A DNA stretch of 52,734 nucleotides, taken from positions 1-52,734 of the forward strand of contig JAPKZQ010000039.1 of NCBI GenBank assembly GCA_026393675.1, in the 5' to 3' direction. A program made the position numbers and the translations under genes. Positions 17,539 to 25,891 of this stretch are shown piece after piece (position 1 is the stretch's first letter; each line of letters opens with the position of its first letter). A model generated the notes under the pieces. That model was not told the DNA's origin. It searched no databases and saw only the letters and a list, made by a program, of their open reading frames with translations. The stretch is from Acidobacteriota bacterium (GTDB lineage Bacteria; Acidobacteriota; Vicinamibacteria; Vicinamibacterales; JAKQTR01).

Positions 17539-18048
17539 CTACCACTTGCCGGTTCGGGCGAGTTTCTTGATGCGCCGCACGATGACGTCGCGCTGGATGC
17601 CGCGGAGCCGGTCCACGAAGACCCGCCCGTCGAGGTGATCCATTTCGTGCTGGAAGGCCCGCGCCAGCAGTTCCGTGCCTTCGACCACCTGCTCCTTGCC
17701 GTTCAGATCAAGGCCTTTGACCGTGGCTGTGCCTGGCCGCGCGACCGTCGCGTTGAATCCGGGCAGGCTGAGGCAACCTTCTTCTTCGAGCTGCATGCCG
17801 TCGCGGTCGACGAATTCCGGATTCACGAACGTGAGCAGGCCGCTCGTATTCCGGCCAACGGACAGATCCACGACGAAAATGCGGAGCGGGATTCCGATCT
17901 GCGGCGCCGCCAGGCCAACCCCGGGTGCCGCATACATGGTCTCGATCATGTCCCGCACGAGCGTGGCAATCTCGCCGGTGATGTCCGAGACGAGGTCGGC
18001 CGGGCGGTGAAGCACGTGCTCGCCGTACTTCATGATGGGTCGAATCAT
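17539..18048 (-). CDS. def: Peptide deformylase
   Basis: Removes N-formyl from nascent proteins. 169 residues from ATG 18048, which overlaps the aroC stop as ATGA; this fixes the start and rejects a longer frame extending into aroC. The three deformylase motifs are GVGLAAPQIG, EEGCLSLPG (metal Cys) and QHEMDHLDG (HExxH). Paired with fmt immediately downstream. Confidence 0.95.
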   Translation of the reverse strand: MIRPIMKYGEHVLHRPADLVSDITGEIATLVRDMIETMYAAPGVGLAAPQIGIPLRIFVVDLSVGRNTSGLLTFVNPEFVDRDGMQLEEEGCLSLPGFNATVARPGTATVKGLDLNGKEQVVEGTELLARAFQHEMDHLDGRVFVDRLRGIQRDVIVRRIKKLARTGKW

Positions 18049-19274
18049 GAGGATGGCGTTCCTGGAACTCGGGCGAAGCGAGCGGCGTACTGGTCGAGCC
18101 AGTCCGTGTGACGGCGGCGCAGATCGCCGATCGAGTCGCCGCCAAAGCGATCGATGACGGCGTTGCACAACGAGAGCGCCACCATGGCCTCGCCGACGAC
18201 TGCAGCGGCTGGCACGGCGCACACATCACTGCGTTCAATCGCGGCGGTCGCCTCGCGCATCGTCTCGAGATCGACTGAGCGGAGCGGAGACATGAGTGTG
18301 GCGATGGGTTTCATATACGCCGTGACACGTACGTCCTCGCCGTTGGTGACGCCGCCCTCGAGCCCGCCCGCGTGATTGGTGGGCCGCGAAAACGGCTTCG
18401 GTGCCTCATCGCGGCCGGCCTGACGCCCGGGGAGGATCTCATCGTGTACACGGGAGCCTGGCAGACGCGCGACATCCGCGCCGATGCCGATGCCAACCGC
18501 CTTGATGGCCGGAATCGACATCATGGCTTGCGCGAGTCGGCCGTCCAGCTTGAGATCCCACTGCGAGTAGCTGCCGAGACCGGGTGGGACGCCAGTGGCC
18601 ACGACCTCGAACGCGCCGCCGAGCGTGTCGCCAGCCGCGCGGGCCGCATCGATGGCGGCGATCATGTGCGCCTCGATGGTCGGGTCGGCGCAGCGAGTAG
18701 GCGAGTCGTCCGGGAGCGCGGCGATCTGGTCGAAGGGGATGGGCGTGGCCGGGTCGACGGCGACATCGCCAATCGAAACGACGTGACTCGCGATGCGCAC
18801 GCCGATCTGCGCCAGAATCTGGCGGGCCACGGCGCCGGCAGCCACGCGGGCGGCGGTCTCTCGGGCGCTGGCCCGCTCGAGGACGTCCCGCAGATCGTCG
18901 TGGCCGTACTTGAGGGCGCCAGCCAGATCTGCATGGCCGGGTCTGGGCCGAGTGACCGGCGCTCGCCTGGCGCCGCCTGCTTGCGGCGGGACGTCGGCGT
19001 CGGGGTACATCGTGAATTCCCAGTTCACCCAGTCGCGATTCTCAATCGTGATGGTCACTGGAGCGCCAGTGGTCTTGCCGTGCCGCACGCCAGAAACAAC
19101 CACTGCCGTATCGGACTCGATGGCCATCCGCTTGCCGCGGCCATATCCGCCCTGGCGGCGCCGCAGATCGCGGGTGATCGCCGGCACGTCGAGCGCGAGG
19201 CCGGCGGGCACGCCGTCCAGAATCATGGTCAACATTCGGCCGTGAGATTCGCCAGCCGTTAGAAATCGGAGCAT
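18045..19274 (-). CDS. aroC: Chorismate synthase
   Basis: Last shikimate-pathway step (EPSP to chorismate, FMN-dependent). 409 residues, beginning MLRFLTAGESHGRML with FMN-site GESHG and RRQGGYGRGKRM. GHADLAGALKYGHDDLRDVLERASARETA and the C-terminal FSRPTNHAGGLEGGVTNG / RSDVCAVPAAAVVGEAM are family hallmarks. First gene of a nine-gene minus-strand unit. Chorismate feeds the trp operon at the other end of this window. Confidence 0.95.
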   Translation of the reverse strand: MLRFLTAGESHGRMLTMILDGVPAGLALDVPAITRDLRRRQGGYGRGKRMAIESDTAVVVSGVRHGKTTGAPVTITIENRDWVNWEFTMYPDADVPPQAGGARRAPVTRPRPGHADLAGALKYGHDDLRDVLERASARETAARVAAGAVARQILAQIGVRIASHVVSIGDVAVDPATPIPFDQIAALPDDSPTRCADPTIEAHMIAAIDAARAAGDTLGGAFEVVATGVPPGLGSYSQWDLKLDGRLAQAMMSIPAIKAVGIGIGADVARLPGSRVHDEILPGRQAGRDEAPKPFSRPTNHAGGLEGGVTNGEDVRVTAYMKPIATLMSPLRSVDLETMREATAAIERSDVCAVPAAAVVGEAMVALSLCNAVIDRFGGDSIGDLRRRHTDWLDQYAARFARVPGTPSS

Positions 19275-19606
19275 CCGACGGATATTTTATACGAACTGAC
19301 CGGATGGGGGCTTGGTGTAGCATCTGCCGCCGGCACGCGCTGATTTCGCGCTCTGGCAATTCTTGCCGCGTTGATGGCCGACCGAGATCGAACTTTCTGC
19401 ACTGGGCCGCTACGCGACCGGGCTGTTTGGCCCATTCGCCCGGGTGTCATGCACATATGCGATGGGCGCCGTTCTTGCACTAGACGTCTGCTATGGGCCT
19501 CATCTTGCCGAATGAAGCAAGTATTCGTCACCCCGGCGAAAGCCGGGGTCCAGTCCTGGATTCCCGCGTTCGGGGGAATGACGGGTTGGAGGCGCCCCTT
19601 CCGGCG
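19275..19606. other. Intergenic region upstream of aroC and of the sigma-54-type regulator
   Basis: Holds the divergent upstream regions of aroC and the regulator plus a dispersed palindromic repeat (19527-19583). No small gene is convincing; reading through the repeat gives a spurious protein extension. Confidence 0.5.
19527..19583 (+). repeat. Dispersed double-hairpin repeat (GAAA-loop type)
   Basis: The first stem is CCCCGGC-GAAA-GCCGGGG (19531-19548); the second is ATTCCC...GGGAAT around CGCGTTCGG. This two-hairpin element is a widespread intergenic repeat in many bacterial genomes and is often mis-translated as HPGESRGPVLDSR. It lies just before the regulator gene and is not part of it. 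Confidence 0.8.
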
Positions 19607-22105
19607 ATGATTGCCCATGGTGCCGCCGTAGCCGAAGGCGAAGGCGTCGGCGAGAGCACGGCGGCCAGTCGTGGCCCTGGCCAGACGACGGGTGACGCAT
19701 CGGGCCGGGTTCCTGGCGTCGACGAACTGTTCGGTCGAGGGCGCTACGCAGCGGCCGAGCGACTGCTGCGCCGCGAGATCGGCAGGTTGAGACGGCGTAG
19801 AAACTTCCGAGGTGCGGGCGGCGTCGCCCTCGACCTCGGACATCAACATCTCCTTCGCGGGCGGGTGACAGCCGCGTTGACCGACGCCTCCGAAGCAGAG
19901 GAACTGTGCTCCGCGGCGCGCTGGCCCTGTGGGGTGGTCGCGGGCCAACTGCTCGCTGGATGGTCGCTCCTCGAAGACGACCGGCTGGCGGAAGCGGAGG
20001 CGACGCTCCGGTCGGCGCTTGCTGGCGCAGTGGAACATGCCCACGCCAACTGCGTTCGAGCGGCCACCCTGAGTGTCGCCACCTACCTTGTGGCGGATCG
20101 ACGGATGGGCGACGCGCAAGCCGCGATGGCGACTCTGCCCGCCGATGGCCGCGAGCCGTGGCGACACGCAGACGCGGTCGCAGAGCGGCCAGAATCCGAC
20201 GGATTGGCCGCTCGGTGCACGGAGCCGTGGGAGAAGCCGCCCCGACTACTTCCGCGGCATCATGAACTTCTGTCGGCAGAAATCCAGATTCGTCTTGCGC
20301 TAGCCGCGGGGGACCCCAATCTGGCAGCCGACCGACTGGCCCGTGCGTGTGGCGTCGGCGCCATGGCCTGTGGCACGGACCGCGTGTCCTTGTCGGTCTG
20401 TGAGGTGCTCGTGTTGGGAGCCCAGGGCCGGACCTCCGAAGCGTCACACGCGTGCGCCGCGGGACTGCGTGCGGCTCGGACGGCGCATGCGCCGGCGATG
20501 GCCCTGGAGTTGCGACTAATCTATGCCCAGGTGCTCGCGGAGATGGGACAGCTTCGGGATGCGGCGCGTCTGGTGGAACGCCTGCAGGAGTCGAAATGGC
20601 CTGCTCCTTCACGCCTGCGGCGGCGCCTTCGCGAGGTGGCCGACCGGATCGGTCAAGCCCGAAACGGATCGCCGTCGGTCGCCGGTGGCCCAACCGTTCA
20701 GGTGGATGCTGCCGATGTGTTGGCGATTCTGCAGTCATGCGGTGAGCGGGAAGACGACCACCAGATTGTCTCGGGAGTCTGCCAGGCGCTACGCACGTCG
20801 CTACACGCCACCGCCGTGGCCGTGTTTGGTGGGAGCGCGCGCACGACGCCCCTCGCCTGCGTGGGCAGTCGCAGCTTCACGGCCGACATCATCCGCCGGA
20901 CGCTGACCTCGAGACGTCCATCCGATCTTGCCGATGTGGCGTACAGCGGGGAAGCAGCGGCTCCGATCTGTTCCGGCAACGAAACGCTTGGCGTGATCGT
21001 CGCGAAATGGCCGGCGCCGCCAGGCTCCCTCGCGCTCAGGCATCTGGCGCTGTTGCGTTCTGCCGCGTCGGCTGTCGTGCCCGCCGTTCGCGGGTTGGCC
21101 GGAGATGCGCCAGATCTGTCTCGGCATGCTGGCGTGCTCGCGGAGATCGCGGGCTCCAGCTCTGCCGTGATCGAGCTCCGGCAGAGTGTGGTCGGCGCCG
21201 CGGCGGCACCGTTCCCCGTGCTCATCCAGGGTGAGAGCGGGAGCGGCAAGGAACTGGTGGCGAAGTCCATTCATGGCGCCAGCGATCGCCGGGCACGCCG
21301 TTTCTGTCCGGTCAATTGCGCGGCCCTGCCAGACGAACTGTGCGAAGCCGAGTTGTTCGGGCACGCCAGGGGAGCGTTTACCGGCGCAGCCACCGATCGC
21401 GCCGGCCTCTTCGAGGACGCCGACGGCGGGACGTTGTTTCTCGACGAGATCAGCGAGTTGTCGCCGCGCGCGCAGGCCAAGTTGCTCCGCGTGATCCAGG
21501 AAGGGGAGGTGCGCCGTCTCGGCGAGAATTCGCATCGCCGCGTGGATCCGCGCATCGTCGCGGCCTCCAATCGGTCACTTCAAGACGAGGTCGACGCGGG
21601 ACGGTTCCGCCACGACCTGCTGTTCCGGCTCGACGTCATTCGGGTTCGTGTGCCCTCACTTCGGGAACGCCCGGAGGATATTCCGTGTCTGGTCGCGCAG
21701 ATCTGGAGAACGGCGCGGGAGCGTCTTGCCAGCCGTGCCGAACTCTCACCGGCAACCGTCGATGCGTTGACCCGCTACGCCTGGCCGGGCAACGTCCGGG
21801 AATTGCAGAACGTCCTGTGTGCGCTCGCGGCGTATGCGCCGCGCTGCGGCCGCGTGGGGCCGGATCGGCTTCCCTGTCACATCAAGGCGAGTCGCACGAG
21901 CGTCGCCGTCGCGCAGACACTCGAGGATGGAAGACGAGAGTTCGAGCGCCGATTCGTCCGTGACGCGCTCGTGCGGGCTGGGGGACGACGGACGCGCGCG
22001 GCGGAGCAACTGGGGGTGACGCGGCAGGGCCTGGCAAAATTGCTGGCGCGACTCGAGATTTCGGCTGGACCAGGTGTGCCGGACGATGGCACCAGTGGTC
22101 CATGA
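19607..22105 (+). CDS. Sigma-54-type transcriptional activator (TPR/GAF-AAA+-Fis)
   Basis: 832 residues from ATG 19607; the frame is open upstream but only through a dispersed repeat. The N-terminal third (about 20-330) is helical and TPR-like. About 360-490 resembles a GAF sensor domain. The AAA+ domain (about 512-735) has Walker A GESGSGKE (about 543), the sigma-54 contact loop GAFTGA (about 588), Walker B GGTLFLDE and an arginine finger in FRHDLLFRLDVIRVRVPSLRERPEDI. The C-terminal Fis-type HTH is RTRAAEQLGVTRQGLAKLLAR. No receiver domain, so it is not a standard response regulator. It ends 131 bases from the convergent radical SAM gene and could control the neighbouring cluster, but I found no clear GG-N10-GC promoter there. 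Confidence 0.85.
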   Translation: MIAHGAAVAEGEGVGESTAASRGPGQTTGDASGRVPGVDELFGRGRYAAAERLLRREIGRLRRRRNFRGAGGVALDLGHQHLLRGRVTAALTDASEAEELCSAARWPCGVVAGQLLAGWSLLEDDRLAEAEATLRSALAGAVEHAHANCVRAATLSVATYLVADRRMGDAQAAMATLPADGREPWRHADAVAERPESDGLAARCTEPWEKPPRLLPRHHELLSAEIQIRLALAAGDPNLAADRLARACGVGAMACGTDRVSLSVCEVLVLGAQGRTSEASHACAAGLRAARTAHAPAMALELRLIYAQVLAEMGQLRDAARLVERLQESKWPAPSRLRRRLREVADRIGQARNGSPSVAGGPTVQVDAADVLAILQSCGEREDDHQIVSGVCQALRTSLHATAVAVFGGSARTTPLACVGSRSFTADIIRRTLTSRRPSDLADVAYSGEAAAPICSGNETLGVIVAKWPAPPGSLALRHLALLRSAASAVVPAVRGLAGDAPDLSRHAGVLAEIAGSSSAVIELRQSVVGAAAAPFPVLIQGESGSGKELVAKSIHGASDRRARRFCPVNCAALPDELCEAELFGHARGAFTGAATDRAGLFEDADGGTLFLDEISELSPRAQAKLLRVIQEGEVRRLGENSHRRVDPRIVAASNRSLQDEVDAGRFRHDLLFRLDVIRVRVPSLRERPEDIPCLVAQIWRTARERLASRAELSPATVDALTRYAWPGNVRELQNVLCALAAYAPRCGRVGPDRLPCHIKASRTSVAVAQTLEDGRREFERRFVRDALVRAGGRRTRAAEQLGVTRQGLAKLLARLEISAGPGVPDDGTSGP

Positions 22106-22208
22106 CAGACGCTTCGCGGCGGGTCCTATCGGCATGGCGCCCAGCCGCGAGCGGCACGAAGGCGCTCGCCGCAGTCGGTGGTCAGCCTTGTTTGAGATCT
22201 GCTCTTCC

Positions 22209-22227
22209 GGAGTCTGAGCGAGACTCC
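22209..22227. terminator. Hairpin between convergent genes
   Basis: Perfect seven-pair stem GGAGTCT-GAGCG-AGACTCC in the gap between the regulator and the radical SAM gene. It lacks a U-tract on either strand, so intrinsic termination is only possible. Confidence 0.4.
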
Positions 22228-22235
22228 CAGGAAAT

Positions 22236-24182
22236 CTAAGGGGAATCCGGGACGCTCTTCGTGGTCGTCCTCTTTCGAGCTGTGGCCTTCCTGCTCCGCG
22301 CCCCGCTCTCGCGCGCGACTCGAGGCTGAGCATTCGCAGGGACAGGGTCATCGCGGAGCAAGGCGAGGCTCAGGTACCATCCGTGCTCCTCCACCATCAG
22401 CCGCTTCGCGCCGAACTCATCCAGCAGCAGGCGTAGCTTCTTCGTGCCGACGCTCTGGCCTCGGCTCTCCGCGAGCCACGCGTCGACCTGGGCAAGCGTT
22501 CTCCTCGTGTCACAGTACTCGTAGATGTCCTTTCGGATACCCGTCAGTACCGTCTGCCGAGCAAGGCCCACCGGACGGCTGTCGTCGATGACGAGCGACC
22601 CGTTGACGCGCTGGGCCAGCAGACGGTCGTTCCTACGCTTCCAGCCGGAGACGTGCTCCACGAGCCGGCTCAAGTAATCATGATCGTCGAAGACCTCACG
22701 CCTGTCGCAGTCGAAGTAATAGACGAGATCCATCAGGGTCTCGCGGTCAAAGGGATAGACGTACTTGAAGAGGCTCCAGGGCCTTGTGTTTGTGAAGCCG
22801 AACTCTTCGGCGTGCTCGAAGTTCGGGCTGAAGCGGTCGAGGCGTATCTCGCCGACACTCGAGGGCGCATCGAGGTGCGTGATCAGCGACGCCAGATCGA
22901 GCGTGCTCTCGTAGTCCTCCACCTGCTCACCGGGGAAGCCGAAGAGCAGGTTCCAGTCGACGTAGATCCCCGCCTGCCGACACTGCTTGAGGAACTCCAA
23001 GTTGCGGAGCGAGGTCGTGCCCTTGCGCATGAGCTTGAGCATGTGCGTGCTCAGACTCTCGATCCCCGCCTGTACGCTCGTCACGCGCGCCCTCGCGAGG
23101 GCGTCGATCTGCACTTTCGAAAGAGTTGGCCTCACCTCGTAGAAGAGGTCCACCCCGAGGTTCGCGGCGGCCAGGCGGGGCAGGAAGGCGTCGTAGTAGC
23201 TCGGGGCCATCATGTTGTCTACGGTGCGCACGTAGCGCGGACGATACGCACGGACCAGATGGACGATCTCCTCGACCGCCCGATCCGGGCTCTTGGCCCT
23301 GAAGGCGATGCTCTCGCCGTTCAAACCGCAGAAGGTGCACTTCGCCTTTTCGCCCCACCAGCAGCCACGGGCTGTCTCGAGGACCACGTGCCGTTCGCCC
23401 CCCGAGGGGGCTCCCGTGCGATCGAGGATCTCGAAGTAATCACCGAAGTCCGGAAACGGGAGCCCGTCGAGATCCACGATCTTGTCCGGGGGACCGGTGT
23501 CGACGGAGGCGCCACCCCGGCGGTAGACGACTCCGCGCAGGTCGTCGACCGGGTCACCGTCGCCGAGACGTCGGACGAGCTGCGGAAACGCGATGTCGGC
23601 TTCGCCGGTGATGACGTAATCGACAAACGGGAAGCAGCGGTGCAGCGCGAGCCCCATGATGCCTTCGCAGTTGGCGCCCCCGAAGACGATGACCGACCGC
23701 GGGAACCCTTCCTTCACCCGACGGGCCAGACTCAGGCTCGGGACGTTCTGCTCGAAGACGGAGCTGAAGCCGATGATGTCGTAGGCATCCCAGGAGATGC
23801 GCTCCAGGCAGTTGGCGAGGAAGGATGGGATGTGGGCCTTCAGGTGTCGCAGCTCGTGCTGGATCTTTGGTTCGACCCGGCTGAGCACCTCGGCCCGATA
23901 CTGGTGATCGGGGGGAATCCGGCCCCCGAACAGATCGTGGGCGAACATCTGCTCCCCCGCGAGCAGAGCCGAGGAGCGCTCGACCACCCCGTAGGAACTC
24001 CAACCGACCATCTGCGCGAAGAGCACGTTCAGGTAGAGGACGTCACAGGCCACGCCGGCGCGCGCGAGTTCCGCCTTGAGCAGACCCAGCGCGAGCGAGG
24101 GTGTGCTGATCGCGGCGAAGGGCATGTTGACGAGCAACACCCGGGGTCGGCTCCCGGCGGGACGCGTCTCGAGGCCGAGCAT
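22236..24182 (-). CDS. B12-binding radical SAM RiPP maturase (C-methyltransferase-type)
   Basis: 648 residues. N-terminal cobalamin-binding-like domain (about 14-190; PRVLLVNMPFAAISTPSLALG). The radical SAM core begins with ETARGCWWGEKAKCTFCGLNG, whose Cys-x7-Cys-x2-Cys spacing and WWGEK context are those of the RiPP-maturation radical SAM C-methyltransferase family (bacteriocin maturation radical SAM protein 1 type). Further family features are VRTVDNMM, GIESLSTHMLKLMRKGTT and WNLLFGFPGE. The C-terminal 150 residues form a helical domain ending in a basic Lys/Arg/Thr tail. It follows the ATP-grasp gene by five bases and is the last gene of a five-gene operon. Known members act on ribosomal peptides; its substrate here is inferred to be the repeat tail of the protease-like protein at 25892-27319. 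Confidence 0.82.
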   Translation of the reverse strand: MLGLETRPAGSRPRVLLVNMPFAAISTPSLALGLLKAELARAGVACDVLYLNVLFAQMVGWSSYGVVERSSALLAGEQMFAHDLFGGRIPPDHQYRAEVLSRVEPKIQHELRHLKAHIPSFLANCLERISWDAYDIIGFSSVFEQNVPSLSLARRVKEGFPRSVIVFGGANCEGIMGLALHRCFPFVDYVITGEADIAFPQLVRRLGDGDPVDDLRGVVYRRGGASVDTGPPDKIVDLDGLPFPDFGDYFEILDRTGAPSGGERHVVLETARGCWWGEKAKCTFCGLNGESIAFRAKSPDRAVEEIVHLVRAYRPRYVRTVDNMMAPSYYDAFLPRLAAANLGVDLFYEVRPTLSKVQIDALARARVTSVQAGIESLSTHMLKLMRKGTTSLRNLEFLKQCRQAGIYVDWNLLFGFPGEQVEDYESTLDLASLITHLDAPSSVGEIRLDRFSPNFEHAEEFGFTNTRPWSLFKYVYPFDRETLMDLVYYFDCDRREVFDDHDYLSRLVEHVSGWKRRNDRLLAQRVNGSLVIDDSRPVGLARQTVLTGIRKDIYEYCDTRRTLAQVDAWLAESRGQSVGTKKLRLLLDEFGAKRLMVEEHGWYLSLALLRDDPVPANAQPRVARESGARSRKATARKRTTTKSVPDSP

Positions 24183-24187
24183 CGTGC

Positions 24188-25111
24188 TCAGCTCCCCGAC
24201 ATGAGGTACTCGGCGACCGCTCGTGCGATCGGCTGGCCGGTATGCAACTCGTAGTAGCTGAAGGCCGGTGAGGGATTGACCTCGAGGCAGTAGGCCTCGC
24301 CGCCATCGGTGATCTTGAAGTCGATCCCAGCGAAGTCCAAACCGAAGGCCGTGGCCAGCCCGATACAGCGATTGGCGAAGCCTTCGGAGATCGCCGCCTC
24401 CTCCAGCTTCTCCTGCTCTCCGGCCAGATACGCGTAGCGGTAGTCGACGGCCGAAGCCTCGATCGACGTGGCGAACGCCCGCCTTCCGACGGTGTGGACC
24501 CTCAGGTTCATTCCTTCGACGAACTGCTGGAATTGGACCGGGCAGGCCCGTACGGCCTCCAGCCGCTCGGGATCACAATCGTCGAGCAGGTTGACCACCG
24601 ACCGCACGTAGCTCGCCGACTTGTAGATGACCCGTCCGTGGCGTCGGCGGAAGCTGCGCACCTCGTCCGGGTCGTTCGTCACCAGCGTTTCGGGGATCGA
24701 GAAGCCGTGGCGCCGAATCAGCTGCGCTTGCATTGGCTTGGAGTAGCTCACGCCGATCTCGGCGCTTCGACTGAGGACGCGACCCGGGGCGAGCTCGTGC
24801 CACTGCATCAGCATCGCGTGCAGGTTCTGGCAATGGAGGCGCGAGGGCGAGTCTGGCGGCTCGTGCTCGACCTCGGGCAGCAGCTGCCACTCCATCAACC
24901 TCGTGTAGATGGCGACGAAATCCTCGAGCCGGTGCCGAGCGCCGTCCAGATGCAGCTCGCCCCGCACCTCGCCATCTCCGACCTCCAGCTCCAGCCGCGT
25001 GTCCGCGAAGCGGCGCTGGTTGAATACGACATGGGGCGCCCCCAGCTCCCGCAAGCGCTCGATCACCAGCCCCAGCGACGGCTCCGTCGGGATGCCGCAG
25101 AGAAAAATCAT
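24188..25111 (-). CDS. ATP-grasp ligase, RimK/graspetide-synthetase-like
   Basis: 307 residues. The pre-ATP-grasp N-domain (1-100) is followed by the ATP-grasp fold: nucleotide Lys in GRVIYKSASYVRSV, hinge PVQFQQFVEGMNLRVHTVG, and metal residues in GIDFKITDGGEAYCLEVNPSP (Asp, Glu and Asn). The ending PAFSYYELHTGQPIARAV is typical of RimK-like peptide ligases that form amide or ester bonds with Asp/Glu side chains or C-termini. ATGA overlap with the upstream paralogous gene indicates coupled expression. Likely acts on a peptide in the same cluster; a role in cytosolic amino-acid ligation independent of RiPPs cannot be excluded. Confidence 0.8.
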   Translation of the reverse strand: MIFLCGIPTEPSLGLVIERLRELGAPHVVFNQRRFADTRLELEVGDGEVRGELHLDGARHRLEDFVAIYTRLMEWQLLPEVEHEPPDSPSRLHCQNLHAMLMQWHELAPGRVLSRSAEIGVSYSKPMQAQLIRRHGFSIPETLVTNDPDEVRSFRRRHGRVIYKSASYVRSVVNLLDDCDPERLEAVRACPVQFQQFVEGMNLRVHTVGRRAFATSIEASAVDYRYAYLAGEQEKLEEAAISEGFANRCIGLATAFGLDFAGIDFKITDGGEAYCLEVNPSPAFSYYELHTGQPIARAVAEYLMSGS

Positions 25112-25860
25112 GCCCGCGCTCCCTGCCCGTCACGCAGGCTCGAAGCGAGGGCGTCCAGGAGCGCGTCGCCACCCAGCCTGAGGTCGGGCAGTCCCGTCGC
25201 TCCGGCGAGCTTCCAAATGCCCTGAGGCCCGACGGAGAACTCCAGACCCAGCAGAGGCGCGTGCGCGAGAGCGGCGAGCCGACGGCACCCTTCCCCGATC
25301 GCCGCCGGAGCCGCCGACCCCACGATGTGATCACCGACGACCAGCAGTGTCCTGAGGTCCGGACCGGGATCGGGCATCTGGACGTGGAGCGAGGGCTGAG
25401 CCGGCGGATCGTCACTCGACAACCTGTACCGAGGGGTCGGCAGGCCGGCCCTGCCTGCCAGCCAGAGCCACTCGGCCAGGGAGCGGACACGGCCGCAAAG
25501 GCACTCCGGCGACGGGGGATTGAGCACCGGTCCCGGGAGCGCGTGGAGCCAGCTCATGAAGAACGCCATCAACTCCTGGACGACGTAGCTACGGTCTGAC
25601 GGCTGAATCAGGAGCAGATCGCCCTGTGGCGGATAGACGAGACGGTTGAGCGCCCCGCGGACGGAGTCGCTGTGGAGCACGCGCCCGTCGCGCAAGCCCA
25701 CCTCGACGCGAGCGCCCCCTCCACCGACGTGGTGCACCCAGCGCGCGTGGGACAGGTCGTCTGATGTCACGAACTCGACGGGCTCCAGCCCGCGGCTCCG
25801 CAGGCCCTGGTGGGCCCAGCGGGCCGGAGCATCCGTCGAGTCGCACAGTACGAGCCACAC
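25108..25860 (-). CDS. Degenerate ATP-grasp paralogue (pseudo-enzyme partner)
   Basis: 250 residues with no clear family name. Aligned by eye with the next gene, its N-domain matches the pre-ATP-grasp region (DRSYVVQELMAFFMSWLHALPG against HCQNLHAMLMQWHELAPGRVL). Its C-end GLEFSVGPQGIWKLAGAT replaces GIDFKITDGGEAYCLEVNPS, so the Glu-x-Asn metal motif is lost, and the central segment with the ATP-binding Lys is missing. It is therefore probably not a ligase on its own; a role as substrate-binding or regulatory subunit of the active ATP-grasp enzyme is inferred. Starts at GTG 25860, 31 bases after the protease-repeat gene. Confidence 0.62.
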   Translation of the reverse strand: MWLVLCDSTDAPARWAHQGLRSRGLEPVEFVTSDDLSHARWVHHVGGGGARVEVGLRDGRVLHSDSVRGALNRLVYPPQGDLLLIQPSDRSYVVQELMAFFMSWLHALPGPVLNPPSPECLCGRVRSLAEWLWLAGRAGLPTPRYRLSSDDPPAQPSLHVQMPDPGPDLRTLLVVGDHIVGSAAPAAIGEGCRRLAALAHAPLLGLEFSVGPQGIWKLAGATGLPDLRLGGDALLDALASSLRDGQGARA

Positions 25861-25891
25861 TATTGGCTGAAGCCTCCCGGGACGGCCGGTC

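Noticed and set aside
19493-19606. N-terminal extension of the sigma-54-type activator
   Set aside because: The residues HPGESRGPVLDSR come from a dispersed palindromic repeat, so the gene most likely starts at 19607.
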